A stretch of DNA of 64,000 nucleotides from Cupriavidus basilensis OR16 (GTDB lineage: Bacteria; Pseudomonadota; Gammaproteobacteria; Burkholderiales; Burkholderiaceae), in contig NZ_AHJE01000010.1 of the NCBI RefSeq assembly GCF_000243095.1, positions 1 through 64,000 of the forward strand, written 5' to 3'. A program made the position numbers and the translations under genes. How positions within the stretch are numbered: the stretch's first letter is position 1; the number at the start of each line of letters is the position of its first letter. This document shows positions 27,255 through 36,147 of the stretch, in pieces. The notes beneath the pieces were generated by a model. The model was not told where the DNA came from. It searched no databases and worked only from the letters and a program-made list of their open reading frames with translations.

Positions 27255-27307
27255 GGGAACTCCATTGAACTTGATAAGGTTTCCGAATCGCGCCGACAAC
27301 CATGTTC

Positions 27308-27973
27308 CTACTTAAGTTGCGCAACGTACTGTGCAACCGCCGAGACTTCCTCTTGCGTCATCAGCGGAACAAGAAGGCTCATCAGTTTTCCCGGCCCGCC
27401 GCGCGCGCCGGATCTCCACGCATTGAGCTGCTGCGCGACATACTCGGGGTGCTGGCCCGCTATGCGGGGAAAATCGGGGACAATCCCCTCGCCGTTCGGC
27501 CTATGGCAGGAGACGCAGGCGGGCAAGCCACTGGCGGGATTCCCTTTCCAATAGACCGACCTGCCAGCCTCGACGAGGGCGGGATCGGTTGCCTTGCCCG
27601 GGCCCGGCAGCTGGCGGCTATAGAAACGGGCCAGCGCCCTCATCTGCTTGTCATCCAGTTGCCGTGCGATCGGCTCCATGATCTCGCTACTGCGCAGCGG
27701 CTTGCCACCCGCGCCGCCCTTGAACTGCCCCAGTTGCTTGTAGAGATAGGCTTCGTTCTGTCCAGCCAGGTTCGGAAACTGTCCGCCTGCGCTGGTGCCG
27801 GCCGGCCCATGACATGCCGCGCATGTCTGCGCCGCTATCTTCGCCACTGGCAGACCACGCGCGGCCTGCGGTGCCTGCGCGGAAGCCGCGCCTGCCGCAA
27901 GCAGCAGAACTCCCGCCGCGGCGGTGCCCAATCGGTGCACAACAAGCCGTCTCGAATCGTCATTTCTTCGCAT
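27308..27973 (-). CDS. Di-heme cytochrome c, c4-like
   Basis: The 221-residue periplasmic protein has a signal sequence (cleavage near GAASAQA) and two class I cytochrome domains with heme motifs CAACH and CVSCH. Each is followed by PNLAGQ or PRIAGQ and a distal Met (MEPIARQL in the first, LMSLLVPLM in the second). This pattern matches cytochrome c4-type electron carriers. It sits between the Bug receptor gene and the acetamidase-like gene on the same strand, with a 17-bp gap to the former. That a respiratory carrier is encoded inside a solute uptake/amidase run suggests an oxidation step in the periplasm whose dehydrogenase is not in the window. Confidence 0.88.
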   Translation of the reverse strand: MRRNDDSRRLVVHRLGTAAAGVLLLAAGAASAQAPQAARGLPVAKIAAQTCAACHGPAGTSAGGQFPNLAGQNEAYLYKQLGQFKGGAGGKPLRSSEIMEPIARQLDDKQMRALARFYSRQLPGPGKATDPALVEAGRSVYWKGNPASGLPACVSCHRPNGEGIVPDFPRIAGQHPEYVAQQLNAWRSGARGGPGKLMSLLVPLMTQEEVSAVAQYVAQLK

Positions 27974-27989
27974 CTGACAGGCATCCTCG

Positions 27990-28985
27990 TCAGTTGAGAT
28001 AAGCGCCGGTCCTGGACACAATGGCCTGGGACTTGTCGGTCTCCGCCTTTACCCGGCTGGCGAGGGCATCCGCTCCGTCCTGGCTGAAGCTCGTGTCCAC
28101 GCTCAGCTCAGCCAGATGCCTGCGAACCGCCGGATCGTTGAGGATGACTTTGGTTTCCGCGCGCAGGCGCTCAACGGCCTGCCTGGGCGTGCCTTTGGGC
28201 ACGAACATGCCATACCAGACGGTCACGTCGTACCCGGGAATGCTCTCCGCCACCGTCGGGACATCCGGCAGTTCCTTGAGGCGCCTCGCCGTCCCCACCG
28301 CCAGCAGCTTCAGCTTTCCCGCTTTGACATGCGGCATGTACTCCAGCAGCGGCCCCATGGCCAGATCGATATGGCCGGCGATCATGTCGTTGATGGTTGG
28401 ACCGCTACCCTTGTAGGGAATATTGGTGATGTCGACATTCGACATCGTTTTGATCATCTCCAATGGATAGCCGGTCGGGCCTCCGAAGTTCAGTTTTCCC
28501 GGGTTGAGCTTGGCGTAGGCAATCAGCTCTCCCACGGTCTTGTATGGCGCATGCGGATTTGCGACCAGCACCAGCGGTGATTCGCCAAGCGGTGCAACCG
28601 GGACAAGGTCGCTCGGCAAGCGATAGGGGAGCTTCCTGTAATAGGCCGCATTGACGGCGTGAATGCTATTCAGAATGCCGATCGTCTGTCCGTCCGGCGC
28701 TGCTTTTGCCAATGCGTCGGCACCGATATTTCCGCTTGCGCCAGGCCTGTTTTCCACGATGACCGGTTGGCCAAGCGCTTTCCCGAGCCGCTCCGCGAGC
28801 ATCCTGGCAAGCACGTCATTGATGCCGGCGGGTGGAAACGGAACAATAAACGTGACCGGCTTCGCCGGCTTCCAGTCGCTGGCGGCCTGCCCGAAGGATG
28901 GCCCCGCAAGCAGGCCCAGGAGGGCCAGGCACGTCGCGATACCGGCCTTCCCGGCGCAAAGGATCGATCTCTTCTTGTAGAACAT
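27990..28985 (-). CDS. Bug/TctC-family periplasmic solute receptor 2
   Basis: The 331-residue receptor has a signal peptide (cleavage near SFGQA), then KPVTFIVPFPPAGINDVLAR, QPVIVENRPGASGNIGADA, KAAPDGQTIGIL, LNFGGPTGYPLEM and NIPYKGSGPTINDMIAGHI. The strong aaggagg sits eight bases before ATG 28985; longer starts are not needed. It is first in the minus-strand run receptor - cytochrome c - acetamidase-like protein. It is divergent from the hydrolase at 29270, sharing a 284-bp AT-rich control region with palindromic repeats. Confidence 0.92.
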   Translation of the reverse strand: MFYKKRSILCAGKAGIATCLALLGLLAGPSFGQAASDWKPAKPVTFIVPFPPAGINDVLARMLAERLGKALGQPVIVENRPGASGNIGADALAKAAPDGQTIGILNSIHAVNAAYYRKLPYRLPSDLVPVAPLGESPLVLVANPHAPYKTVGELIAYAKLNPGKLNFGGPTGYPLEMIKTMSNVDITNIPYKGSGPTINDMIAGHIDLAMGPLLEYMPHVKAGKLKLLAVGTARRLKELPDVPTVAESIPGYDVTVWYGMFVPKGTPRQAVERLRAETKVILNDPAVRRHLAELSVDTSFSQDGADALASRVKAETDKSQAIVSRTGAYLN

Positions 28986-29220
28986 AGTTACTGCCTCCTT
29001 ATTATTAATGCTATCTTCTACTCTAGCATTTTCATAAAACACTGCTTTCCAGATCATCCATGAATTTACCGCTTCCTCCACCGCACCGCGGCTGCGGAAG
29101 AACACGATGAAGATGGACAAAGACTCTCGGGAACCTCAACACCGTGAAATCGACATCACCATCCATTACGTTAATTACCTAATCATCCAAAAATTCGAAT
29201 GCGGATGGTTATTTATACTC

Positions 29221-29240
29221 CAATATATTGCAATATATTA
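29221..29240. promoter_or_regulatory. Tandem palindromic AT-rich element
   Basis: The perfect palindrome CAATATATTG is followed at once by CAATATATTA, a tandem pair of decamers 30 bp before the hydrolase start and 236 bp before the Bug start on the other side. The spacing of about one helical turn would place two dimers on one DNA face. The regulator is unknown; the AraC protein at 25 kb is the nearest candidate. Confidence 0.45.
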
Positions 29241-29269
29241 GAACCACAAACAAATGGAGGGCGACGCAG

Positions 29270-30034
29270 ATGCACGAAAATTCATACACACTGATTGGCC
29301 ACGGTCCGGCTCAGGTGATCGCATTGCACGGATGGTTCGGGCATGCCAGGGGGTGGGGCCCATTCCAGCAGCTCCTTGATGTCGAAAGGTTCACCTATGC
29401 TTTCCTCGATTGCCGCGGCTATGGCGGCTCGCGTGAAATGGGTGGCGAGTTCAGCATTGCGGAAACCGCCGGCGACGCGCTTCGGCTCGCGAACCGGCTG
29501 AACTGGAAACGATTCTCCGTGATGGGCCATTCGATGGGCGGCAAAGCCATGCAGGCCATGGCGATACGTGCTCCTGAGCAGGTGGCCGCCATGGTGGGCA
29601 TTACGCCCGTGCCGCCGGGTCCGGTGCCGTTCGATCAGGCGACCCGTGCCTACTTCGAGAGTGCCGCGCACGATGCGCAGGCACGCTACGGCATTATCGA
29701 TAACACAACGGGAAAGCGGCATTCGGGAACATGGTTGCAGGCAATGGTGGAGGACTCCATTGCACACTCGGAGCAATCTGCATTCGAGCAGTATTTCCAC
29801 GCCTGGGCGGATACGGACTTGTCCGCCCAGGTCGCTGGAAATGAGACACCGACATTGCTGGTGGTTGGCGAGCATGATCCTTCTATCACACCCGCCTTGA
29901 TGGAAAATACATACGGCCAACTTTATCGGAATGTTTCTCTGGAGGTCATCGGGAACGCCGGCCACTATCCCATGAACGAAACGCCGGTGAACCTGGTATC
30001 GCTCATTGAGCGGTACCTGCAAGATCAGCGCTAA
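29270..30034 (+). CDS. Alpha/beta hydrolase
   Basis: The 254-residue canonical alpha/beta hydrolase shows HGWFGHARGWGPFQQLL for the oxyanion region and DCRGYGGS. The nucleophile Ser is in VMGHSMGGKAMQAMA, the Asp in VVGEHDPSITP and the His in GNAGHYPMNE. The catalytic triad is complete. ATG 29270 follows ggaggg at eight bases. It is divergent from the Bug receptor 2 gene and faces the HbpS-like gene. It likely hydrolyses an ester, lactone or C-C bond in the same pathway; no closer call is possible. Confidence 0.9.
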   Translation: MHENSYTLIGHGPAQVIALHGWFGHARGWGPFQQLLDVERFTYAFLDCRGYGGSREMGGEFSIAETAGDALRLANRLNWKRFSVMGHSMGGKAMQAMAIRAPEQVAAMVGITPVPPGPVPFDQATRAYFESAAHDAQARYGIIDNTTGKRHSGTWLQAMVEDSIAHSEQSAFEQYFHAWADTDLSAQVAGNETPTLLVVGEHDPSITPALMENTYGQLYRNVSLEVIGNAGHYPMNETPVNLVSLIERYLQDQR

Positions 30035-30119
30035 GCGGGGCTGGCGGGAATGGCGACGGCCCGGCCTCGCTGGCGAACGGGCCGCTCGCATCTGTTCTTC
30101 GCGATCCCGTTTTGGGCTG

Positions 30120-30131
30120 TTTTTTTTTTTT
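30120..30131 (+). repeat. 12-T homopolymer with repeated ggctg flanks
   Basis: A run of 12 T follows tgggctg and is followed by ggctgttttt and ggctgg in the convergent gap between the hydrolase and HbpS-like genes. No stem of useful length precedes it, so an intrinsic terminator is only weakly supported. Such homopolymers are length-variable and error-prone. Confidence 0.6.
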
Positions 30132-30208
30132 GGCTGTTTTTGGCTGGCAAGATATGATGTCACGAACTCCGGGGATGCATCTTGATGCCAGTAGCGATTT
30201 CAACCGCG

Positions 30209-30721
30209 CTATGGCGCCTCGCTTGCGCCGATCGCAGCGATTCCACGCCGCGCGGCCTCCTCGTCTGCGTCCGAAGGGCCGCCGCTGACGCCAACAGCGC
30301 CCTCGAGCCTTCCCGCCACAAATACACCTAGCGAGCCCTGGGACGGAAAGAGCGGCCCTCCATAGACCAAGCTGCTCATCTGCCCGAAGACAATGGGGTT
30401 GGCCTGATAGCGCTTCACCAGGTCCGCGCCGGATGCGCCTCCCGTGGCTGCGGTAGCGGCGGCCTTGCCGCGTGCCACGTCGAAGGTGCCAAAAGGTGCG
30501 CCGTCCATCCGCACACCGGAGACGAAGTGCCCGCCTGCGTCGACCACCACGATGCTCACCGCCAGCTTGTTCTTTGCCGCGTATTGCATGGCGCCCGCAA
30601 TCATCTGGCTGGCCCGTGTCAAATCGATCGATTGGGCCTGCGCCTGGATCGGGAAAAGCGGGCCGCCCGCAATCAATGCGGCTATCACGCTGCGGAACAA
30701 CCAAGATGCATAATTGCCCAT
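30209..30721 (-). CDS. Exported HbpS/GlcG-family (heme-binding-like) protein
   Basis: The 170-residue protein has a signal peptide (cleavage near IQAQAQ) and one GlcG/HbpS domain covering the rest. Seen are AMQYAAKNKLAVSIVVVDAGGH, MDGAPFGTFDVARGKAAATAA, GGPLFPSQGSLGVFVAG and GAVGVSGGPSDADEEAARRGI. Family members bind heme or small ligands and often occur beside catabolic dehydrogenases and glycolate or aromatic pathways; the role here is unknown. It is transcribed away from the porin gene's end (191-bp gap) in the same strand, so both may form one unit. Confidence 0.88.
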   Translation of the reverse strand: MGNYASWLFRSVIAALIAGGPLFPIQAQAQSIDLTRASQMIAGAMQYAAKNKLAVSIVVVDAGGHFVSGVRMDGAPFGTFDVARGKAAATAATGGASGADLVKRYQANPIVFGQMSSLVYGGPLFPSQGSLGVFVAGRLEGAVGVSGGPSDADEEAARRGIAAIGASEAP

Positions 30722-30911
30722 GTCACTACATTCCTGGCGAGGCGAAAGTCAAACAAGAAGTGAAGCAAGGGATGCATTCCAGCTTCAAAGATAGAAACTG
30801 GCCCGCCAGTGCGAGCCAGCCCGCTGAGTATGGGCGGGGGTGAGCGGCGGGAAAAGCCGCGGATTTATCGAATCGTCCACTTCTTTCCTCCCCTGCCCTG
30901 CCCACGCGGCC

Positions 30912-31961
30912 TCAGAACAGATGCCGGATGCCTGCCATCAGACCGCGCGGATCGGAAACGCCGGTCTTGCTGACCTGGTTGGGAATATTGGAGAACGTAT
31001 AGTTGGCCAGGTTCGTATTCCAGATCTTGCTGGCATTGGCGTATAGCGTCGTCCGTTTCGAGGCGAAGTACTGGTAACCAAAAGACAGTTGATCGCCGCG
31101 ATTTCCCGTGCCCGTTGTCCATTGAGTACCATAGGCAAGCAATACCATGCCGTTTGCACCAACCGGTACCGTCATGCCCACGTGCCACCCACGATCCCTG
31201 AGTTCCGCCTGGGCCGGCCTGTAGAGAATTGCCTGGCGTACATTGGCGTAGAGCCTGACCAGCGTGAAATCATAGCTGGCTCCGATCGCGCGCTCATCAC
31301 GGTCCATTCCGTCGACCGCGCCGATACTGCTGGTCCGTTCGTAGGCCAGGCCCAGCCATAACGGCCCACGGCCATAGGTCAGTCCCAGTGCTTTGATCCG
31401 ATCGGCATCCCGTGGCGCGGTGGCGCGTTCCGAGCCGAAGGAATAGAGCAAGGAGGCCTGCAAGCCGCCATAATCGGCGCTTTCGACGCGGATTGAATTA
31501 TCGGCCCGAGCAGTCAGGCTGCTGCCCGCGGGGCCGCCATTTTGCAAGCGCCCCAGCGGGCCATACGGGGAAAAGCCAAATGCGGATGCCGCCCCTTCGA
31601 TATAGTAGATCGGCGTATTTTGACGTCCGAATGTCAGCGCCCCCCACTTGAGGCTGCTCAGGCCAGCCCAGGACTGGCGCCCGAACAGGCGCCCGCCTTG
31701 TTGCAGGGTGCCGGTGTCAACCGCCAGGCCTGCCTCTAGCGCAAACACCGCAGCCAGATCATTGCCCAGTTCTTCCTTGCCCCTCAGGCCCCAGCGGGAC
31801 TGATACAGCCCCCCGTCCTCCAGGCGCGCTACATTAGTGCTGCCGCTCTTCACGTATTCCACGTAGGTATCCACGACACCATAAAGAGTCACACCGCTCT
31901 CAGCGTTTGCCAGCGCGGGGCCTATCAATGCGACCGCAACCAATGCTCGTGCCTTCCTCAT
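30912..31961 (-). CDS. General porin, Burkholderiales type
   Basis: The 349-residue outer membrane beta-barrel has a signal peptide ending ALANA. It has the family start ESGVTLYGVVDTYVEYV, RWGLRGKEELGNDLAAVFALE, FGRQSWAGLSSLKWGALTFGR, and a C-terminal aromatic residue (GIRHLF) needed for barrel assembly. It is complete. ggag precedes ATG 31961. In this group such porins are often encoded with Bug receptors to bring the same carboxylate across the outer membrane, which fits the 23.8-32 kb module. The 365 bp upstream (31962-32326) contains no other gene. Confidence 0.92.
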   Translation of the reverse strand: MRKARALVAVALIGPALANAESGVTLYGVVDTYVEYVKSGSTNVARLEDGGLYQSRWGLRGKEELGNDLAAVFALEAGLAVDTGTLQQGGRLFGRQSWAGLSSLKWGALTFGRQNTPIYYIEGAASAFGFSPYGPLGRLQNGGPAGSSLTARADNSIRVESADYGGLQASLLYSFGSERATAPRDADRIKALGLTYGRGPLWLGLAYERTSSIGAVDGMDRDERAIGASYDFTLVRLYANVRQAILYRPAQAELRDRGWHVGMTVPVGANGMVLLAYGTQWTTGTGNRGDQLSFGYQYFASKRTTLYANASKIWNTNLANYTFSNIPNQVSKTGVSDPRGLMAGIRHLF

Positions 31962-32326
31962 CCCATTCTCCTCCGGCTTAATGCTTATGTTGTTAAGGTT
32001 CTGCTTAGCCGCCTTGTTTATCTTCGCGCCACGTAGTTATCGTTTGACTGGTGCGCGGATCGGCAGAAGGGAGATTAAGGCGCGACAGGCTTTTCCACCT
32101 ATCCCAATCGTCGCGCGGCTTGCGGTTACGTCCAGAAAGACCGGGCCATTTGCCAGGGAAGCCAGAAATGCGTGCGCCGCACCACTGTCGTGCGCCTGCA
32201 CCCGCCAGCGGCAAACACCGCGCCCAACTGGTGCGCGCCCGCTCCATGCCGACCCTGTATTGCGTACAAAACCTGCACATCACGCTTGTATATCAGCCTG
32301 GCATACCTCTTGCGACTGAGCCTGGC

Positions 32327-33061
32327 ATGACTTTCGCCGCTCCTTCCCTTCCCGCCTTCAGCGATGCCGCCGGCCCCCTGCGCGGCAGCACCTCCGCCGA
32401 GATTGCCGAGCGCATCACGCAATCGATCCTGGCTCAGCGCCTGGCGCCCGGCACGCGGCTGGGCGAGCAGGCGCTGGCCGGGCTGTTCGGCGTGAGCCGC
32501 ACTCTGGTACGCGAAGCCCTGACCCGGCTGGCGGCGCGCGGCATCGTCACGGTGTCGGCCCGGCGCGGCTGGTTTGTGATCGAGCCCTCGCGCCAGGAAG
32601 CCCGGCAGGCGTTTGCGGCCCGGCGCGCGATCGAGCTGGGCCTGCTGCGCTATGCCGCGCCGGTCTCGGCGCACGCCATCGGCCGGCTGCAGGAGCACGT
32701 GGCGCAGGAGCAGCGCGCGCTGAGCGCCGACGACACCGCCCTGCGCAGCTACCTGCTGGGCGACTTCCATGTGTGCCTGGGCGAATGCGTGGGCAACGTG
32801 CTGCTGGCCGATACGCTGCGCGACCTGACGGCGCGCACCACGCTGATTGCCATGCGCTACCAGTCCAGCCACCAGGCCAACGAATCCTGTGCCGAGCATG
32901 GGCTGATCGTGGCCGCGCTGGCCGCGGGCGACACCGAGCGCGCCATTGCATTGATGGACGCGCACCTGCGCCACGTCGAGGCCGGCCTGAGCGCCGCCAC
33001 GCCGCCGGCCCCGCCGGATCCGCTGCGCCAGGCATTGAGCCCGCTGGGGCATGCGGCCTGA
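32327..33061 (+). CDS. GntR-family regulator, FCD subfamily
   Basis: The 244-residue protein has a GntR winged HTH (about 20-85: ITQSILAQRLAPGTRLGEQA, FGVSRTLVREALTRLAARGI) and an all-helical FCD ligand domain (about 95-225) with the metal-ligand pattern DFHVCLGE and ESCAEHGLIVAAL. ATG 32327 matches the family N-terminus. A longer frame from 32248 exists but adds an atypical extension. A direct repeat agcctggcat (32296 and 32319) lies just before the start. It precedes the amino acid ABC operon by 66 bp and probably controls it. Confidence 0.88.
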   Translation: MTFAAPSLPAFSDAAGPLRGSTSAEIAERITQSILAQRLAPGTRLGEQALAGLFGVSRTLVREALTRLAARGIVTVSARRGWFVIEPSRQEARQAFAARRAIELGLLRYAAPVSAHAIGRLQEHVAQEQRALSADDTALRSYLLGDFHVCLGECVGNVLLADTLRDLTARTTLIAMRYQSSHQANESCAEHGLIVAALAAGDTERAIALMDAHLRHVEAGLSAATPPAPPDPLRQALSPLGHAA

Positions 33062-33127
33062 GCTAGCCGCTTCATCGATTTCGATTTTTTGCATTTCCAC
33101 CCCAACGACAAGCCAGCAAGGACCCTT

Positions 33128-33910
33128 ATGAAGCTCTCCAAACTCCTCCTCGGCCTGGGTGCCGCCGCCCTCGCCTTCACGATGCAAAGCGCCGGCGCTG
33201 AAGCGCTGGACGACGTGGTCAAGGCCGGCGTGCTCAAGGTCGCGGTGCCGCAGGACTTCCCGCCGTTCGGCTCGGTCAACGCCGAGATGAAGCCCCAGGG
33301 CCTGGACATCGACGTGGCCGCGCTGATCGCCAGCAAAATGGGCGTGAAGCTGGAACTGGTGCCGGTCACCAGCACCAACCGCGTGCCCTACCTGCAGACC
33401 AGGAAAGTGGACCTGGTGATCTCCAGCATGGGCAAGAACGCCGAGCGTGAGAAGGCCATCGATTTCAGCGAGGCTTACGCACCGTTCTATAACGGCGTGT
33501 TCGGCCCCGCCGACCAGAAGGTGACCGGCGCCGCCGAGCTGGCCGGCAAGACCATCGGCGTGACGCGCGGCGCGGTGGAGGACCTGGAGCTGACCAAGAT
33601 CGCCCCGGCGGCGGCCACCATCAAGCGCTACGAGGACAACAACGGCACCATCAGCGCATTCCTGTCCGGCCAGGTGCAACTGGTGGCGACGGGCAACGTC
33701 GTGGCAGCGGCCATCCTCGCCAAGAACCCGCCCAAGAAGCCGGAGCCGAAGTTCCTGATCAAGAACTCGCCCTGCTTCATCGGCCTGAACAAGGGCGAGC
33801 CCAAGCTGCAAGCCAAGGTCAACGCGATCCTGGCGCAAGTGAAGAAGGATGGCGAGCTCAATGCGATCACGATGAAGTGGCTGGGCATGCCGCTGCCGGC
33901 CACGCTTTGA
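33128..33910 (+). CDS. Polar amino acid ABC transporter, periplasmic binding protein
   Basis: The 260-residue family 3 solute-binding protein has a signal peptide (cleavage near SAGAEA). Conserved blocks are VLKVAVPQDFPPFGSVN, GLDIDVAALIASKMGVKLE, NRVPYLQTRKVDLVISSMGK and RAIDFSEAYAPFYNGVFG-like. ATG 33128 follows aagga. It is followed by two permease genes and an ATPase gene on the same strand, forming a complete importer. The ligand is probably an amino acid or related compound; the exact one cannot be read. Confidence 0.92.
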   Translation: MKLSKLLLGLGAAALAFTMQSAGAEALDDVVKAGVLKVAVPQDFPPFGSVNAEMKPQGLDIDVAALIASKMGVKLELVPVTSTNRVPYLQTRKVDLVISSMGKNAEREKAIDFSEAYAPFYNGVFGPADQKVTGAAELAGKTIGVTRGAVEDLELTKIAPAAATIKRYEDNNGTISAFLSGQVQLVATGNVVAAAILAKNPPKKPEPKFLIKNSPCFIGLNKGEPKLQAKVNAILAQVKKDGELNAITMKWLGMPLPATL

Positions 33911-34056
33911 CGCGTCGATGCTTTGATGCGTTGATGCACTGACGAATCAAGCCACGGGAAGCCGTGCCCGGCGGCCAGCCGCCGCGGCACGGCGTACTGC
34001 GCCAGCTCCGCGCTCATGAGCGCCCCAAGGCGGGCGCCGCCACCGATCGCTACCGC

Positions 34057-34722
34057 ATGTCCTACCAATTCGATTTCCTCTCGGCCTTCGACTACGCCGG
34101 CGTGTTCGCGCACGGCATCCAGGTCACGGCTGAGCTCACCGCCGTGGGCGGCGCGCTGGGGGTGATGCTCGGCATCGCCTGCGCCTGGGCACGCACCCAG
34201 GGCCCGCCCTGGCTGGCGGCCATCGCGGGCGGCTATGTGGAGCTGATCCGCAATACGCCGTTCCTGATCCAGCTGTTCTTTATCTTCTTCGGCCTGCCCA
34301 GCGCGGGCGTGCAACTGGGAGAAATGCAGGCCGCCATCCTGGCCATGGTGATCAACCTTGGCGCATACAGCGCGGAGATTGTCCGCGCGGGCATTGCGGC
34401 CGTGCCGCGCGGCCAGCTCGAAGCCGGCGCCAGCCTGGCGATGTCGCCCTTCCAGGTGTTTCGCCACGTGGTGCTGCGCCCCGCCCTGAAGAAGATCTGG
34501 CCGGCCCTGTCCAGCCAGGTCGTGATCGTCATGCTGGGCTCGGCCGTCTGCTCGCAGATCGCGGTCGAGGACCTGACCTTTGCCGCCAACTTCGTCCAGG
34601 GCCGGAATTTCCGGGCCTTCGAGGTCTACCTGCTGACCACCGGCATCTACCTGCTGCTCGCCATCGGCCTGCGCCAGGTGCTGCGCGGCATCGGCGGCAA
34701 GTTGTTCCGGAGGGCGTCATGA
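34057..34722 (+). CDS. Amino acid ABC transporter permease 1
   Basis: The 221-residue inner membrane permease of the HisM/GlnP type shows the N-terminal GIQVTAELTAVGGALGVML and the family signature ELIRNTPFLIQLFFIFFGLP. The EAA loop is GAYSAEIVRAGIAAVPRGQLEAG. ATG 34057 is chosen because MSYQFDF is the family start; longer upstream frames are less likely. Its stop overlaps the ATG of the second permease by four bases (ATGA at 34719-34722). Confidence 0.91.
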   Translation: MSYQFDFLSAFDYAGVFAHGIQVTAELTAVGGALGVMLGIACAWARTQGPPWLAAIAGGYVELIRNTPFLIQLFFIFFGLPSAGVQLGEMQAAILAMVINLGAYSAEIVRAGIAAVPRGQLEAGASLAMSPFQVFRHVVLRPALKKIWPALSSQVVIVMLGSAVCSQIAVEDLTFAANFVQGRNFRAFEVYLLTTGIYLLLAIGLRQVLRGIGGKLFRRAS

Positions 34723-35383
34723 CCGATTTTTCAAACTGGGACATCCTGCGCAACCTGCTGATGGCGGTGCGCTGGACCGTAGTGCTGTCGCTGGTGGCCT
34801 TTGCCGGCGGCGCCGTCATCGGGCTGCTGGTGCTGCTGATGCGCATCAGCCGCCGGGCACCGGCGCGCCGCGCCGCCTGGGCCTTTATCGAAGTGTTCCA
34901 GGGCACGCCGCTGCTGATGCAGCTGTTCCTGGCCTTCTTCGGCCTGGCGCTGTTCGGCGTGGAGATCCCGGCCTGGCTGGCCGCCGGCCTGGCGTTGTCG
35001 CTGTGGTCCGGCGCCTACCTGGCGGAGATCTGGCGCGGCTGCGTGGAGGCCATGAGGCCATCCCCAAGGGCCAGTGGGAGGCCGCCGGCTGCCTCTCGCT
35101 GGGGCACCTGCAGCAGATGCGCTACGTGATCCTGCCGCAGGCGCTGCGCATCGCCGTCGCGCCCACGGTGGGGTTCGTGGTGCAGATCATCAAGGGCACG
35201 GCGCTGGCGTCCATCATCGGCTTTGTCGAGCTGTCCAAGGCCGGCACGGTGATCACCAACGCCACCTTCAGTCCCTTCACCGTCTACGCGTTGGTCGCGC
35301 TGATCTACTTTGCGCTGTGCTGGCCGCTATCCCGCTACAGCCGTCACCTGGAAAGGAAGCTCAATGTCGCTCATCGCCATTGA
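34719..35383 (+). pseudogene. Amino acid ABC transporter permease 2, frameshifted by an 8-bp duplication
   Basis: The gene is the partner permease (VRWTVVLSLVAFAGGAVIGL, EVFQGTPLLMQLFLAFFGLA, SGAYLAEIWRGCVEA). At 35046-35061 the octamer gaggccat is tandemly duplicated inside the EAA loop. Removing one copy yields the continuous loop WRGCVEAIPKGQWEAAGCL and a normal 218-residue protein ending [14 protein letters not shown]. As read, the first frame stops at 35129 and lacks the last two membrane spans, so the importer would be dead. The 3' end overlaps the ATPase start by 20 bp. Confidence 0.88.
35046..35061 (+). repeat. Perfect 8-bp tandem duplication in the permease gene
   Basis: gaggccat occurs twice in a row (35046-35053 and 35054-35061). 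One copy restores the EAA loop of the permease. Same lesion type as at 1206-1249 and 59187-59214. Confidence 0.95.
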
Positions 35384-36092
35384 AAACGTAAAGAAGCGCT
35401 TCGGCGCCAACGAAGTGCTCAAAGGCATCGACCTGAAGGTCGAGGCCGGCGAGGTCATTGCCATCATCGGCAAGAGCGGCTCCGGCAAGAGCACCTTGCT
35501 GCGCTGTATCAACGGCCTGGAGAGCATCGACGAAGGCAATATCACCGTGGCAGGCGCCAAGCTCGGCGACAGCGAGCTGGAGCTGCGCGCGCTGCGGCGC
35601 AAGGTCGGCATGATCTTCCAGCAGTTCAACCTGTTCCCGCACCTGAGCGCGGGGCGCAACGTGATGCTGGCACCCACCGTGGCGGGCGGCGTCAGCGAGT
35701 CGGACGCCATGACCCGCGCGCGCGAGTGCCTGGCCAAGGTGGCGCTGGGGGAGAAATTCGACAGCTATCCCGAGCAGCTGTCCGGCGGGCAACAGCAGCG
35801 GGTTGCGATTGCGCGCGCGCTGGCCATGCAGCCACGGGCGCTGCTATGCGACGAGATTACCTCCGCGCTGGACCCGGAGCTGGTGATGGAGGTGCTTAAC
35901 GTGGTGCGCCAGTTGGCCGGCGAGGGCATGACGCTGCTGATGGTGACGCACGAGATGCGCTTCGCGCGCGAGGTGTGCAATCGGGTGGTGTTCATGCATC
36001 AGGGGCGCGTGCATGAGATCGGGCCGCCGGAGCAGTTGTTCAGCCATCCGGCTACGCCGGAGTTGCAGCAGTTCCTGGGGATGGCGGCCTGA
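35364..36092 (+). CDS. Amino acid ABC transporter ATP-binding protein
   Basis: The 242-residue ATPase has Walker [10 protein letters not shown], the Q-loop [12 protein letters not shown], the ABC signature [19 protein letters not shown], Walker [15 protein letters not shown] (Glu after Asp present) and the H-loop [16 protein letters not shown]. It is of GlnQ/HisP type and complete. ATG 35364 has aagga before it. It ends the operon and is followed by a strong hairpin at 36099-36145. Confidence 0.93.
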   Translation: MSLIAIENVKKRFGANEVLKGIDLKVEAGEVIAIIGKSGSGKSTLLRCINGLESIDEGNITVAGAKLGDSELELRALRRKVGMIFQQFNLFPHLSAGRNVMLAPTVAGGVSESDAMTRARECLAKVALGEKFDSYPEQLSGGQQQRVAIARALAMQPRALLCDEITSALDPELVMEVLNVVRQLAGEGMTLLMVTHEMRFAREVCNRVVFMHQGRVHEIGPPEQLFSHPATPELQQFLGMAA

Positions 36093-36098
36093 GGGACT

Positions 36099-36145
36099 GC
36101 CTGCCCCCTCTGCCGCACGCGGGAGAGGGGGCAGAGGGGGCAGGC
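36099..36145. terminator. Strong bidirectional hairpin
   Basis: A perfect 16-bp stem (gcctgccccctctgcc at 36099-36114 with its complement at 36130-36145) closes a 15-nt loop. It separates the convergent ABC ATPase and cheV genes. No T-run follows on the plus strand. Confidence 0.75.
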
Positions 36146-36147
36146 CA

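Noticed and set aside
32126..33838. 570-codon minus-strand open frame
   Set aside because: Antisense to the GntR regulator and amino acid binding protein genes; no motif or signal.
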